From an uncultured Dehalococcoidia bacterium (GTDB lineage Bacteria; Chloroflexota; Dehalococcoidia; Lucifugimonadales; UBA3495): a stretch of DNA of 64,000 nt. The position numbers were made by a program, and so were the translations under genes. The notes beneath the pieces are model-generated. The model saw nothing but the letters and a program-made list of their open reading frames with translations. It had not been told where the DNA came from and did not search any database. Position 1 is the first letter of the stretch. Every line of letters starts with the position of its first letter. Positions 43,174 through 51,456 of the stretch are shown here, in pieces. Location: positions 3,149,570 to 3,213,569 of the forward strand of contig OY282565.1 of assembly GCA_958296445.1 (NCBI GenBank), given 5' to 3'.

Positions 43174-44304
43174 TTGAATAGCTTTTGGCGCGTTCTGCCA
43201 GTTTGGCGGTGGGCGCTGTTGCTTGGGGTTCCGGTTTTGGCGGCGTCCTGCCAGGGGGAAGCGGCGGCCCCCCTGCCCTTGAACGCATCGGTGGCAAAGT
43301 GGTTTGACAACCATGCCGCGGCGATTTCGATTACCAACGATGACTGGCCGATTCGCGGTAGGGTGCCGGACATAGACAGCTATGTGCTGGAGCAGGGTCT
43401 GGTAATGGGGTACGAAGTGGTGACCGGAAATTCCTTTCAAGGTGAGCGCATATTCAGCGGGCCGGATGATGAGCGGATCGCCTATCTGATGTCGGAGCTG
43501 GTTCCCAAGGGGTTCAGCTATTTTGGGCATGGGCATAATCACATTGACCACGATGAGTTGTCTTACGAAGAGGCCCTGGAATCGTTCCAGCTCAACTATG
43601 ACACTATGATAGAGTGGGGGATGACGCCCGTTGCCTACGCCTATCCGAGGGGCGCCGGGTACGAAAAAGAGACGCAGCGGGCTTTGGAGGATTCCGGGTT
43701 TTTGAGCGGCAGACTACAGACCAGGAAGCCCAGCGAATTTTACAATATCTCGGGAGACCAGTTGTCGCCGGATAATTGGTTCGGCCTGATGTCGCTGGCG
43801 ATGCAAAGTATCGAGTTTGAAAACTGCGGCAAATGCATCAATGACAATGCCGAGTTGACGCCTATCTTGGATGAGGCGTTGGAGCGGACTTCGTGGGTTA
43901 TATTGACTTATCACAGTATCGGGCAGCGGTATTATGGGTGGTATCATTGGGACGAATTCCGCAAAGACGTTCAGTCAATCGCGGCGCGGGATTTCTGGAC
44001 GGCTTCGATGAATGACATAACTTTGTATGTCAGGGAAAGGGAGAATACCGCGATAACGGTTGATGTGGTTGAGGGCGGCGGCGGAACCGAAAGCATCGGG
44101 ATTACGCTGTCGGACGGGCTGGACAATGCTAGGTTCAATCATCCGCTGACGGTGCTGTTCGACCAACCGACGGGTTGGGTTGGCAGGCCATTTACGGTTT
44201 CTCAGGACGGGGAATTGCTGGAGGAATTTGTTTTTGACACGGAGGGGGTTACGCTTTCGCTGATGCCTAATGAGCGGGCCTATACGCTTCGCTTGCGGCC
44301 TTAG
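43174..44304 (+). CDS. Polysaccharide deacetylase-like lipoprotein, copy A
   Basis: About 376 residues. A lipoprotein signal (WRWALLLGVPVLAASC) ends at C24, followed by an Ala-rich link. The NodB-like domain has ITNDDWP (acidic pair of motif 1), FGHGHNHID (metal histidines of motif 2), AYAYPRGAGYEKE (motif 3) and VILTYHSIG near the end. A C-terminal beta-rich part (GTESIGITLSDGLDN ... VLFDQPTGWVG) follows. It would remove acetyl groups from a surface glycan outside the membrane. TTG 43174 gives a normal signal length; TTG 43138 would overlap the previous gene. It is about 94% identical to 46899-48029. Confidence 0.82.
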   Translation: MNSFWRVLPVWRWALLLGVPVLAASCQGEAAAPLPLNASVAKWFDNHAAAISITNDDWPIRGRVPDIDSYVLEQGLVMGYEVVTGNSFQGERIFSGPDDERIAYLMSELVPKGFSYFGHGHNHIDHDELSYEEALESFQLNYDTMIEWGMTPVAYAYPRGAGYEKETQRALEDSGFLSGRLQTRKPSEFYNISGDQLSPDNWFGLMSLAMQSIEFENCGKCINDNAELTPILDEALERTSWVILTYHSIGQRYYGWYHWDEFRKDVQSIAARDFWTASMNDITLYVRERENTAITVDVVEGGGGTESIGITLSDGLDNARFNHPLTVLFDQPTGWVGRPFTVSQDGELLEEFVFDTEGVTLSLMPNERAYTLRLRP

Positions 44305-44356
44305 CCGGGGGGACGGGGAACGCAGAGGGCGCTGAGTACGCGCAGAGGGTGATTAC

Positions 44357-44713
44357 GTGGGAAGACTGGTCGGCGACAGCCAGCCGGTAATCCGCGCAGA
44401 TTTCGACGTGTATCTCACCGATAACAGTGTCATCTACGTCAGGGAGCCGTGCGAGCGGGCCGACACGGAGGCGATGTTCTTTCTGCATCTGTTGCCGGTT
44501 GACGGGGACGACCTGCCGGGCGATCGCCAGCAACATGGGTTTGACAACCTGGACTTCAGATTTTACCGGCGCGGCGTGGTGTTCGACGGGCAATGTGTGG
44601 CGACGGCGGCTCTGCCGGAGTATGGTATTGTTAGCATTGACACCGGGCAGTATGTGTTCGTGGATGGCGGTTACAAGCACCTGTGGGAGGGGGAGATACG
44701 CCTCGATGAGTAG
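44357..44713 (+). CDS. Stand-alone copy of the C-terminal cassette domain
   Basis: A 118-residue reading frame from GTG, MGRLVGDSQPVIRADFDVYL to EGEIRLDE. It contains only the domain that elsewhere ends the GT-C proteins, with both cysteines (REPC, DGQC). Upstream DNA (GAGGGTGATTAC) matches the junction inside the gene at 44741-46873 (GGAGGGTGATTACATAG), so it looks like a cassette cut out of a larger gene and joined to an R6 repeat. There is no signal sequence, so export is doubtful unless it is fused or conducted by another route. It may be non-functional. Confidence 0.6.
   Translation: MGRLVGDSQPVIRADFDVYLTDNSVIYVREPCERADTEAMFFLHLLPVDGDDLPGDRQQHGFDNLDFRFYRRGVVFDGQCVATAALPEYGIVSIDTGQYVFVDGGYKHLWEGEIRLDE
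44366..44713 (+). repeat. C-terminal cassette, copy 4
   Basis: The free-standing copy; see the gene entry at this place. It is followed by a diverged leader and the ribosome site GGAGGGGCG of the next gene. Confidence 0.88.
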
Positions 44714-44740
44714 CGGCCCATGGGAACCTATGGAGGGGCG

Positions 44741-46873
44741 ATGTTGAGCGGGCGGGTAAATGCTTTCCTCGGTGTCGTCCTGGCTTGCCTGCCTTGGTTG
44801 GGGCTGCTGGCGTGGCTGGCCTCGTTGTCGTGGTTCCTGACCGATGACGCTTTTATCAGCTTCCGTTATGTGCGGAATCTGCTGGAGGGGCATGGGCCGG
44901 TGTTCAATCCCGGCGAGCGGGTGGAGGGTTATTCCAACTTCTTGTGGGTGCTGGAGCTGGCGGCGATTTGGCGGGTGCTGGGGGTGGCCCCGGAGGATGC
45001 GGCGCGGTGGCTGTCGGTGGGCTTCACCGCGGGGACGTTGGGGGCGCTGGGCTGGTGGGTGTACCGGCTGCCTTGGCTGCGAAACCGGGGGCCGGTTGGC
45101 TGGATGGCCTTGGGGCTGGTGTGCAGCAGCGCGACTTTCGCGGTGTGGACGTCGGCCGGCGGGCTGGAAACGCGGCAGTTTACATTTTTTATAGTCGTGG
45201 CGGTGGTCTGTCTGAGTCTGTACCGCGGCGGGCGGGCCGGGCTGCTGGCGGCGTCGTTTAGCTTGGCCGGGGCGGCATTGACGCGGCCCGAGGGGCCGTT
45301 GATCGCCGTTTGTTGCTTCGGGTGGTTCGTCGCGCAGCGGATGGCCGACGTCAAGGGGGTGCGGGTGGACTGGCGGGGATTGGCGTATCTGGCGGCGCCT
45401 TTCGTTATACTGGTGGCGGCGCATTTCCTGTTTCGCTACGCTTATTATGGCGAGTGGCTGCCCAACACTTACTACGCCAAGCACGTGCGCCCGTGGTATG
45501 AGTCGGGGTTCGGCTACCTGTGGGGGGCGGCGGTGGATACGGGGCTGTACCTGCTGATTCCTTTGGCGTGGGTGGCTTTTCGGCATCGGTGGCGGGAGGC
45601 CCGCGACGGGATTTATGGCTTGGTTCTGTTGCTAATCGCGGTTCACGCGGCCTATGTGATGCGGATTGGCGGCGACCATTTCGAGTATCGCCCGCTGGAC
45701 TTTTACTGGCCGTTGCTGGCGCTGCCGGCTGCTGAGGGGATTGCCTGCGTCGGCTCGCGGATTGCGGCCTTTGACTGGCGGCGCATACCTCGCCCCACGG
45801 CTCTGAACAGTTACCGGCTCCGGCGGCCGGGGGTGCGGACTTGCGCGTTGATACTGTTCATTCCGGTCATTTTCTACTGCGGCGCGATACAGGGAGCCCT
45901 GTTGTTCGAGGGCAGCAAGATTGACGAGCGCATCATTTATCTGCACATTGAACTGGACGAGGGCAACGCCGGGTGGCTGCTGGCCGCGCCGGGGATGCCG
46001 GTATTGGTTGCTGTCTCCAACGAACTGCGCCGGCTGGCTACTGCCCAGAGTGTCGCTTCACCATTCGCGGAACACCGCGAGTTCGCCAACCGGCAGCTAC
46101 GCTGGTGGCAGCCCTACGAGGATATGGAGCGGGGGGTGATTCCTGATGACGCGCTGATGGCAGGCGCATCTCTCGGCATACGGTTCTATTACCTGCCGGA
46201 TCTGAAAGTCATTGACACTCACGGCTTGACCGATGCGACGGTGGCGCGTAATCCGGTCGCAACACCCAACCACCAGCGCTTTATGGCCCACGACCGCCGC
46301 CCGCCGCCCGGATACTTGGAGCAGCGGGGCGTCAACTTTACAGCGTATCGCGCCGCATCCAGCGAAGCCCAGGCCCTTAACCGAGGCCGGTACGCGGTGA
46401 AGGTTGGCCCCGGCCTGTGGCTGCCCTTCGACTCCGGCGACCATAAGTGGGTCGTGGCAAGTTTCGCCGGGCAGGATTTGCGGGCTCCGATTGAAATAAT
46501 CCCGGAGGGTGATTACATAGCAAGACTGGTCGGAGACAGCGAGCCGGTAATCCGCTCCGATTTCGACGTGTATCTCAGCGACAACGCGCTGGTCTACGTC
46601 AAGGAGCCGTGCGAGCGGGCCGACACGGAGGCGGCGTTTTTTCTGCATCTGTGGCCGGTTGACGGGAACGCCTTGCCGGGCGATCGCCAGCAGCACGGGT
46701 TTGACAACCTGGACTTCGGCTTTGACCGGCGCGGCGTGATATTGGATGGGCGATGTGTGGCGATGGCGGCTCTGCCGGAGTATGGTATTGTTAGCATTGA
46801 CACCGGGCAGTATGTGCAGGTGGACGGCGATTACAAGCATCTGTGGGAGGGGGAGATACGCTTTGGACAGTAG
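44741..46873 (+). CDS. GT-C membrane glycosyltransferase (AftB/ZomB-like) with C-terminal cassette
   Basis: About 710 residues. The early loop LTDDAFISFRYVRNLLEGHG, FNPGERVEGYSNFLW is the signature of the arabinofuranosyltransferase/ZomB-like GT-C group, different from the neighbours' DDAFYYFQ group. About ten membrane segments, a later GDHFEYRPLDFYWPLL motif, a soluble region with DLKVIDTHGLTD, and then the cassette from VIRSDFDVYLS to EGEIRFGQ. ATG 44741 has GGAGG just upstream; ATG 44720 is possible. The same cassette on two unrelated GT-C types points to domain transfer. Confidence 0.85.
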   Translation: MLSGRVNAFLGVVLACLPWLGLLAWLASLSWFLTDDAFISFRYVRNLLEGHGPVFNPGERVEGYSNFLWVLELAAIWRVLGVAPEDAARWLSVGFTAGTLGALGWWVYRLPWLRNRGPVGWMALGLVCSSATFAVWTSAGGLETRQFTFFIVVAVVCLSLYRGGRAGLLAASFSLAGAALTRPEGPLIAVCCFGWFVAQRMADVKGVRVDWRGLAYLAAPFVILVAAHFLFRYAYYGEWLPNTYYAKHVRPWYESGFGYLWGAAVDTGLYLLIPLAWVAFRHRWREARDGIYGLVLLLIAVHAAYVMRIGGDHFEYRPLDFYWPLLALPAAEGIACVGSRIAAFDWRRIPRPTALNSYRLRRPGVRTCALILFIPVIFYCGAIQGALLFEGSKIDERIIYLHIELDEGNAGWLLAAPGMPVLVAVSNELRRLATAQSVASPFAEHREFANRQLRWWQPYEDMERGVIPDDALMAGASLGIRFYYLPDLKVIDTHGLTDATVARNPVATPNHQRFMAHDRRPPPGYLEQRGVNFTAYRAASSEAQALNRGRYAVKVGPGLWLPFDSGDHKWVVASFAGQDLRAPIEIIPEGDYIARLVGDSEPVIRSDFDVYLSDNALVYVKEPCERADTEAAFFLHLWPVDGNALPGDRQQHGFDNLDFGFDRRGVILDGRCVAMAALPEYGIVSIDTGQYVQVDGDYKHLWEGEIRFGQ
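46525..46873 (+). repeat. C-terminal cassette, copy 5
   Basis: Encodes LVGDSEPVIRSDFDVYLSDN to WEGEIRFGQ with both Cys (KEPC, DGRC). It is followed by the same deacetylase leader as copy 3. Confidence 0.88.
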
Positions 46874-46898
46874 CGGGAATCGGCTGCGGGGCTTGGTA

Positions 46899-48029
46899 TT
46901 GAATGGTATTTGGCGCGTTCTGCCAGTTTGGGGGTGGGCGCTGTTGCTTGGGGTTCCGGTTTTGGCGGCGTCCTGCCAGGGGGAAGCGGCGGCCCCCCTG
47001 CCCTTGAACGCATCGGTGGCAAAGTGGTTTGACAACCATGCCGCGGCGATTTCGATTACCAACGATGACTGGCCGATCCGCGGCAGGGTGCCGGACATAG
47101 ACAGCTATGTGCTGGAGCAGGGGCTGATAATGGGGTACGAAGTGGTGACCGGAAATTCTTTTCAAGGTGAGCGCATATTCAGCGGGCCGGAGGATGAGCG
47201 GATCGCCTATCTGATGTCGGAGCTGGTTCCCAAGGGGTTCAGCTATTTTGGGCATGGGCATAATCATATAGACCACGACAAGTTGTCTTACGAAGAGGCC
47301 CTGGAATCGTTCCAGCTCAACTATGACACTATGATAGAGTGGGGGATGACGCCCGTGGCCTATGGCTATCCGAGAAGCGCCGGGCACGAAAAAGAGACAC
47401 AGCGGGCTTTGGAAGATTCCGGGTTTTTGAGCGGCAGACTGCTGACTAGGAAGCCCAGCGAATCTTACAATATGTCGGGAGATAAGGTGTCGCCGGATAA
47501 TTGGTTCGGCTTGATGTCGCTGGAGATGCAAAGTATCGAGTTTGAAAACTGCGGCAAATGCATCAATGATAATGCCGAGTTGACGCCTATACTGGATGAG
47601 GCACTGGAGCGGACTTCGTGGGTTATATTGACCTATCACAGTATCGGACAGCGGCATTGGGGGTGGTATCATTGGGACGAATTCCGCAAGGATGTTCAGT
47701 CAATCGCGGCGCGGGATTTCTGGTCGGCTTCGATGAACGACATAACTTTGTATGTCAGGGAACGGGAGAATACCGCGATAACGGTTGATGTGGTTGAGGG
47801 CGGCGGCGGGACCGAAAGCATCGGGATTACGCTGTCGGACGGGCTGGACAATGCTAGGTTCAATCATCCGCTGACGGTGCTGTTCGACCAGCCGACGGAT
47901 TGGGTTGGCAGGCCATTTACGGTTTCTCAGGACGGGGAATTGGTGGGGGAATTTGTTTTTGACACGGAGGGGGTTGCGCTTTCGCTGATGCCTAACGAGC
48001 GGGCCTATACGCTTCAGCCGCGGCCTTAG
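46899..48029 (+). CDS. Polysaccharide deacetylase-like lipoprotein, copy B
   Basis: About 376 residues, with roughly two dozen substitutions from copy A at 43174-44304. Signal WGWALLLGVPVLAASC, ITNDDWP, FGHGHNHID, AYGYPRSAGHEKE and VILTYHSIG are all kept, so both copies could be active NodB-type deacetylases. Differences cluster around YNMSGDKVSPD and the motif 3 region, which may tune specificity. It overlaps in layout with copy A: each follows a cassette and shares the TTGGTATTGAAT leader. R6 repeats follow both copies. Confidence 0.82.
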   Translation: MNGIWRVLPVWGWALLLGVPVLAASCQGEAAAPLPLNASVAKWFDNHAAAISITNDDWPIRGRVPDIDSYVLEQGLIMGYEVVTGNSFQGERIFSGPEDERIAYLMSELVPKGFSYFGHGHNHIDHDKLSYEEALESFQLNYDTMIEWGMTPVAYGYPRSAGHEKETQRALEDSGFLSGRLLTRKPSESYNMSGDKVSPDNWFGLMSLEMQSIEFENCGKCINDNAELTPILDEALERTSWVILTYHSIGQRHWGWYHWDEFRKDVQSIAARDFWSASMNDITLYVRERENTAITVDVVEGGGGTESIGITLSDGLDNARFNHPLTVLFDQPTDWVGRPFTVSQDGELVGEFVFDTEGVALSLMPNERAYTLQPRP

Positions 48030-48089
48030 CCAGGGGAACGCAGAGAGCGCAGAGTACGCGCAGAGGTTATAAATGGGGGTGGGAGATAA

Positions 48090-48941
48090 ATGTTTGGCAA
48101 GACTATTGATTACAGGCTGCTTCGGGTAGTCGCGCATGGCAGGCATCCCGAAGCGGAGGAGCTTCGGCAGATTGAGCGGGATCTGAGCATCGAAACCGCG
48201 GACGCTCGCTTTGAGAAGTGGAATCGCCGTTTGGACAACGAAATTCCTGTTGACCCGGCTATGCGCTACTTGGATGTCGGGTGCGGTATGGGGGAGATGT
48301 GTTTGGCGCTGGCGCGGCGCGGGTGCGGACACGTGACGGGTATTGATAAAGACCCGTATTATATCGAAATCGCAAAGGGATTTGCTAGGGATATGCGTTT
48401 GCAGGACAAAGTGACATTCGAGTGCCTGAATGTTCACGATGTACCGGATGAGCAGGAGTATGACGTCGTGCTTTCGCATGAGATGCTGGAGCACGTGGAA
48501 CGCCCCCGCGATTTTCTGCGCCGTATTGACGGCGTTCTCAAGGTCAAGAGTCGGGGGGAGGGCAGGATAATTATAGGCTTCGGCCCGCTGTTTCATTCGC
48601 CGTTTGGTGACCATATGAACCGAATTTTCAGATTCCGCATACCTTGGTTGGGAGTCCTGTTTTCGGAAGCGGCGCTTATGCGTCTGCGGCGCGAGTTCTG
48701 GCGGCCTATAGCGGATGATGCGGAGTCGTTTGAGGATATGCGGGAAGGGCTGAATAAAATGAGGTTTTCGGAGTTTCTGGGTTACGTCGAAGAAATGGGA
48801 TGGGTAACGGAACGGCTGGTTGTGAATCCGCAGTTGAAACGCTGGCCGGGGCTGTGGCGGCTTTCCAATCTGTTGTTGCGGGTGCCTGGGCTGCGCGACT
48901 ATCTGGCGGTTTCGGTATATGCGATTTACCGGCGGGAATAG
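48090..48941 (+). CDS. Class I SAM-dependent methyltransferase
   Basis: A 283-residue methyltransferase. YLDVGCGMGEMCLALARRG is motif I, VTGIDKDP motif II with its acidic residue, VVLSHEMLEHVERPRDFLRRI motif IV/V. The C-terminal half (FGDHMNRIFRFRIPWLGVLFSE) is hydrophobic and may sit at the membrane. It likely methylates a glycan or lipid intermediate in this cluster. GGGAG precedes ATG by 4 bases. R6 repeats (CGCAGAGAGCGCAGAGTACG) lie in the 60-base gap upstream and again after the gene at 48958-48995. Confidence 0.88.
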   Translation: MFGKTIDYRLLRVVAHGRHPEAEELRQIERDLSIETADARFEKWNRRLDNEIPVDPAMRYLDVGCGMGEMCLALARRGCGHVTGIDKDPYYIEIAKGFARDMRLQDKVTFECLNVHDVPDEQEYDVVLSHEMLEHVERPRDFLRRIDGVLKVKSRGEGRIIIGFGPLFHSPFGDHMNRIFRFRIPWLGVLFSEAALMRLRREFWRPIADDAESFEDMREGLNKMRFSEFLGYVEEMGWVTERLVVNPQLKRWPGLWRLSNLLLRVPGLRDYLAVSVYAIYRRE

Positions 48942-49017
48942 GGGGGGGAGACGGGAAACGCAGAGGGCGCAGAGTTCGCGCAGAGGGCGCAGAGGTTATT
49001 AGGGGGTTTTGGGTTTT

Positions 49018-50337
49018 TTAGGGTTTTTGGGGTGGGCGGCGGCTTTGTTGTAGGGTGGAGATTATGAAGGGGATTAGGATTAGGGCTATTGAGCTGTAGT
49101 AGGTGGTGTGGGCCCAGGCGGCGGCTTCGGCGCCGTGGCGGGGGACCAGCCATATTATCAGGGCGGCGAATACTATCATGGCGACCATTTCTGCGGCCAT
49201 ATGCGGCCAGGCGCGGCCAACGGCGGCGGGCAGGGCGGTCAGGGCGGAAATGCTGTTGAGGGCGAAGGCGCCGGCCAGCATAATCAGCATCAGGGGGGCG
49301 GCGCCCGAGAATTCCTCGCCCAATAAGAACCGGGTTATGGGCTGGTGGAAGATGGCGAGCAAGCCGAACAGGGCTACCGCCGCGGCGAATGATACTAGGC
49401 TGAACCGCAGGGCGGTGCGGCGCAGTTCCCGGCCGCGGCCCGAGTACCATTGCTGACTGTATTGAGGCTGCACGCCGTCCTTTAGCGGCTGAAAGGGGTA
49501 GTGCGCGGCTTCGGTAATCTGCCTGGCGGCCCGGTAGAGTCCGACGTCGGCGGTGCCGGTGAATTGGGCTATCAAGAGAGTGTCTATATGATAGGCCAAT
49601 GCCGAGAAGGTGGATCTGCCGAAGTTGCCGGTCAGGAAGCGCACCACGTCGGGCGGGACTTTGAGGGACAGGGAGCTGAGGAAACCGGGTATTCCGGCCC
49701 GGGGGGCCGATAGGGTGGCGGCGAGGAGCATTCCGACGCCGCTCACTGCGACACCGGCGATATGGGCCAGCACCACCTCGAGCAGCCCGCCGCCGTTCAG
49801 CCATACGATTCCGAGCAGGGCGACCCGGGTCAGCAGGCCGGCCAGGGTGATTGCCAAGCCTAGGGATAGCCGGTCGGCCAGCCGCAGGACGGCTAGGGTT
49901 TCGGTGCGGGTGGCGAGGAATATGCCGACGACGCCGTAGATAAGGGCGATGTCGCGGTGGGCGGGGTCAATTCCCAGCAGGCTGTTGGCGATGAGGGCAA
50001 GGACGGCGATAAGGGCGTAGGCGATGAGGGACAGACCGAGGGACAGGGCGATGGTGAAACGCAGTACGCGGGACGCCTCTTGCGGCCTTTGTTCGGCCAC
50101 GGCGCGGGTTACGAAAGTTGTGACGGCTTCGCCGGCCTGCATAGCCAAGAGGCCGTGGACGAGGGCGGCTACGGCGATGATGACGGCTAGGGCGCCGAAG
50201 CCTTCGGGGCCGAGGATGCGGGCGGATATGATGAGCTGGGCCAGTCCGCTGAGGAGTTGGACGCCGGTAATGGCGCCCATCCAGAGGGTTTGCCGCACTA
50301 CGCGCCGGTCTGATGCCGGAAACAACTGAGCAAGCAC
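49018..50337 (-). CDS. Polysaccharide flippase (Wzx-like), second copy
   Basis: A 439-residue membrane protein with 12-14 hydrophobic segments, from LWMGAITGVQLLSGLAQLIISARILGPEGFG onward, the usual N-terminus of Wzx/RfbX flippases. LYRAARQITEAAHYPFQPLKDGVQPQYSQ is the typical mid-protein stretch. It starts on GTG 6 bases after the stop of the GT1 gene. It is the last gene of a five-gene minus-strand operon (methyltransferase, radical SAM, GINT1-like, GT1, Wzx) and the second flippase in the region. Confidence 0.87.
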   Translation of the reverse strand: MLAQLFPASDRRVVRQTLWMGAITGVQLLSGLAQLIISARILGPEGFGALAVIIAVAALVHGLLAMQAGEAVTTFVTRAVAEQRPQEASRVLRFTIALSLGLSLIAYALIAVLALIANSLLGIDPAHRDIALIYGVVGIFLATRTETLAVLRLADRLSLGLAITLAGLLTRVALLGIVWLNGGGLLEVVLAHIAGVAVSGVGMLLAATLSAPRAGIPGFLSSLSLKVPPDVVRFLTGNFGRSTFSALAYHIDTLLIAQFTGTADVGLYRAARQITEAAHYPFQPLKDGVQPQYSQQWYSGRGRELRRTALRFSLVSFAAAVALFGLLAIFHQPITRFLLGEEFSGAAPLMLIMLAGAFALNSISALTALPAAVGRAWPHMAAEMVAMIVFAALIIWLVPRHGAEAAAWAHTTYYSSIALILIPFIISTLQQSRRPPQKP

Positions 50338-50343
50338 TTTCGG

Positions 50344-51456
50344 TTATTTGCGGGCCTGGCCGCGCAGCTCCTCGGCCAGCCGGTCGAAGTGGGGGCCGCT
50401 GCGAAAGAACTCGCCGCGCTGCCTGGCCCCGGCGCAAAGCCGCCGGTAGAGGGCCGGGTCGTCAATCAGCCGCTGGATCGCGGCTTTCAACTGGGGGACG
50501 GAGCGGGGCTCTACCAGCAGCCCGCTCTTTTCGTGTTCCACCTGCTCGGGGACGCCGCCTATGGATGTGGCTATGACCGGCACGCCGCATTGAAAGGCTT
50601 CGATGATGATTCCAGGGGTGCCTTCGCTGGGCATATAGCTTAGGAACAGCAGCAGGTCGTGTTGGGCCAGGATGCGGGGGGCGTCGTCGGGATCCAGCAC
50701 GCCGCCGTAGGTTGCCTTGGGGTGGCCGTCGAACAGGGCAAAGTCGGTGTTGGGCATACGGGGGCCGAACACTTGGAGTCGGCAGTCGCCGGGCAGGGAA
50801 CGGCAAGCCTCTAGGGCTTCGGCCAGCCCTTTTTCTTTCCTGAGCTGGCCCATAAACAGCAGACGGCGGACGTTAGGCCGGGCTTGGCCGGTTGCGGCGG
50901 GGGTGATGTCGCGAGTGTTGGCGAGCCAGCGGAAGTTGGGGCGGCGGCTGAACTGCCGGGGCGTCCACCTTTCCTCGTAGACTAGGGCGGCGCGTAGAAA
51001 TGTGCGGGCCATCAGCCAGCGGCGAACCGGGCCGTAACGGTGATAGGTGAAATACAGGCTGTCGCCGAAGAACCGCAGGGCCAGGGGGCGGCGCAGGGCC
51101 CGGCATAGGGCCCAAATAGTGAAGGCCGCCGAAAGCGCGGAATAGGCCGACATATTAAGGAATACTAGGTCGGAGCGGCGGGCGCGGCGCAGGACGGCTG
51201 CGGCCACCCGCGCGAGGGTGACAAGCTCGTAGGCCAGAATTTTCCAGCGGGGCAGATTGGGGCGCGGTCTGGTGGTGTTGATGATGTCTAGGTCGAAGCC
51301 GCGCCGGGGCAGCTCGCGGACGGCTTCGGCGAAGGTCACCCTGGCGCCGCCGATGGGTTCGCCGAGGGAGGGCGACTTGGCGGGCAGGGGGCCGATGAGC
51401 AGCAGCTTTACCCTTTCTTTTTTCGCCCTTTTCAGTTTCGCCCCTTGCAGGCTCAA
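50344..51456 (-). CDS. Glycosyltransferase family 1 (GT4-like), second copy
   Basis: A 370-residue GT-B enzyme with KLLLIGPLPAKSPSLGEPIGGARVTF at the N-terminus, FMGQLRKEKGLAEALEACR, and SEGTPGIIIEAFQCGVPVIA as the E-x7-E nucleotide-sugar motif. The start is TTG 51456, with GGAGG 7 bases upstream, overlapping the previous gene's stop as TTGA. The stretch VFGPRMPNTDFALFDGHPKATY matches VFGPAMTETDFSLFDGHPKATY-type sequence in 30526-31647, so the two Wzx+GT1 modules are paralogous, even to the TTGA overlap. Confidence 0.9.
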   Translation of the reverse strand: MSLQGAKLKRAKKERVKLLLIGPLPAKSPSLGEPIGGARVTFAEAVRELPRRGFDLDIINTTRPRPNLPRWKILAYELVTLARVAAAVLRRARRSDLVFLNMSAYSALSAAFTIWALCRALRRPLALRFFGDSLYFTYHRYGPVRRWLMARTFLRAALVYEERWTPRQFSRRPNFRWLANTRDITPAATGQARPNVRRLLFMGQLRKEKGLAEALEACRSLPGDCRLQVFGPRMPNTDFALFDGHPKATYGGVLDPDDAPRILAQHDLLLFLSYMPSEGTPGIIIEAFQCGVPVIATSIGGVPEQVEHEKSGLLVEPRSVPQLKAAIQRLIDDPALYRRLCAGARQRGEFFRSGPHFDRLAEELRGQARK

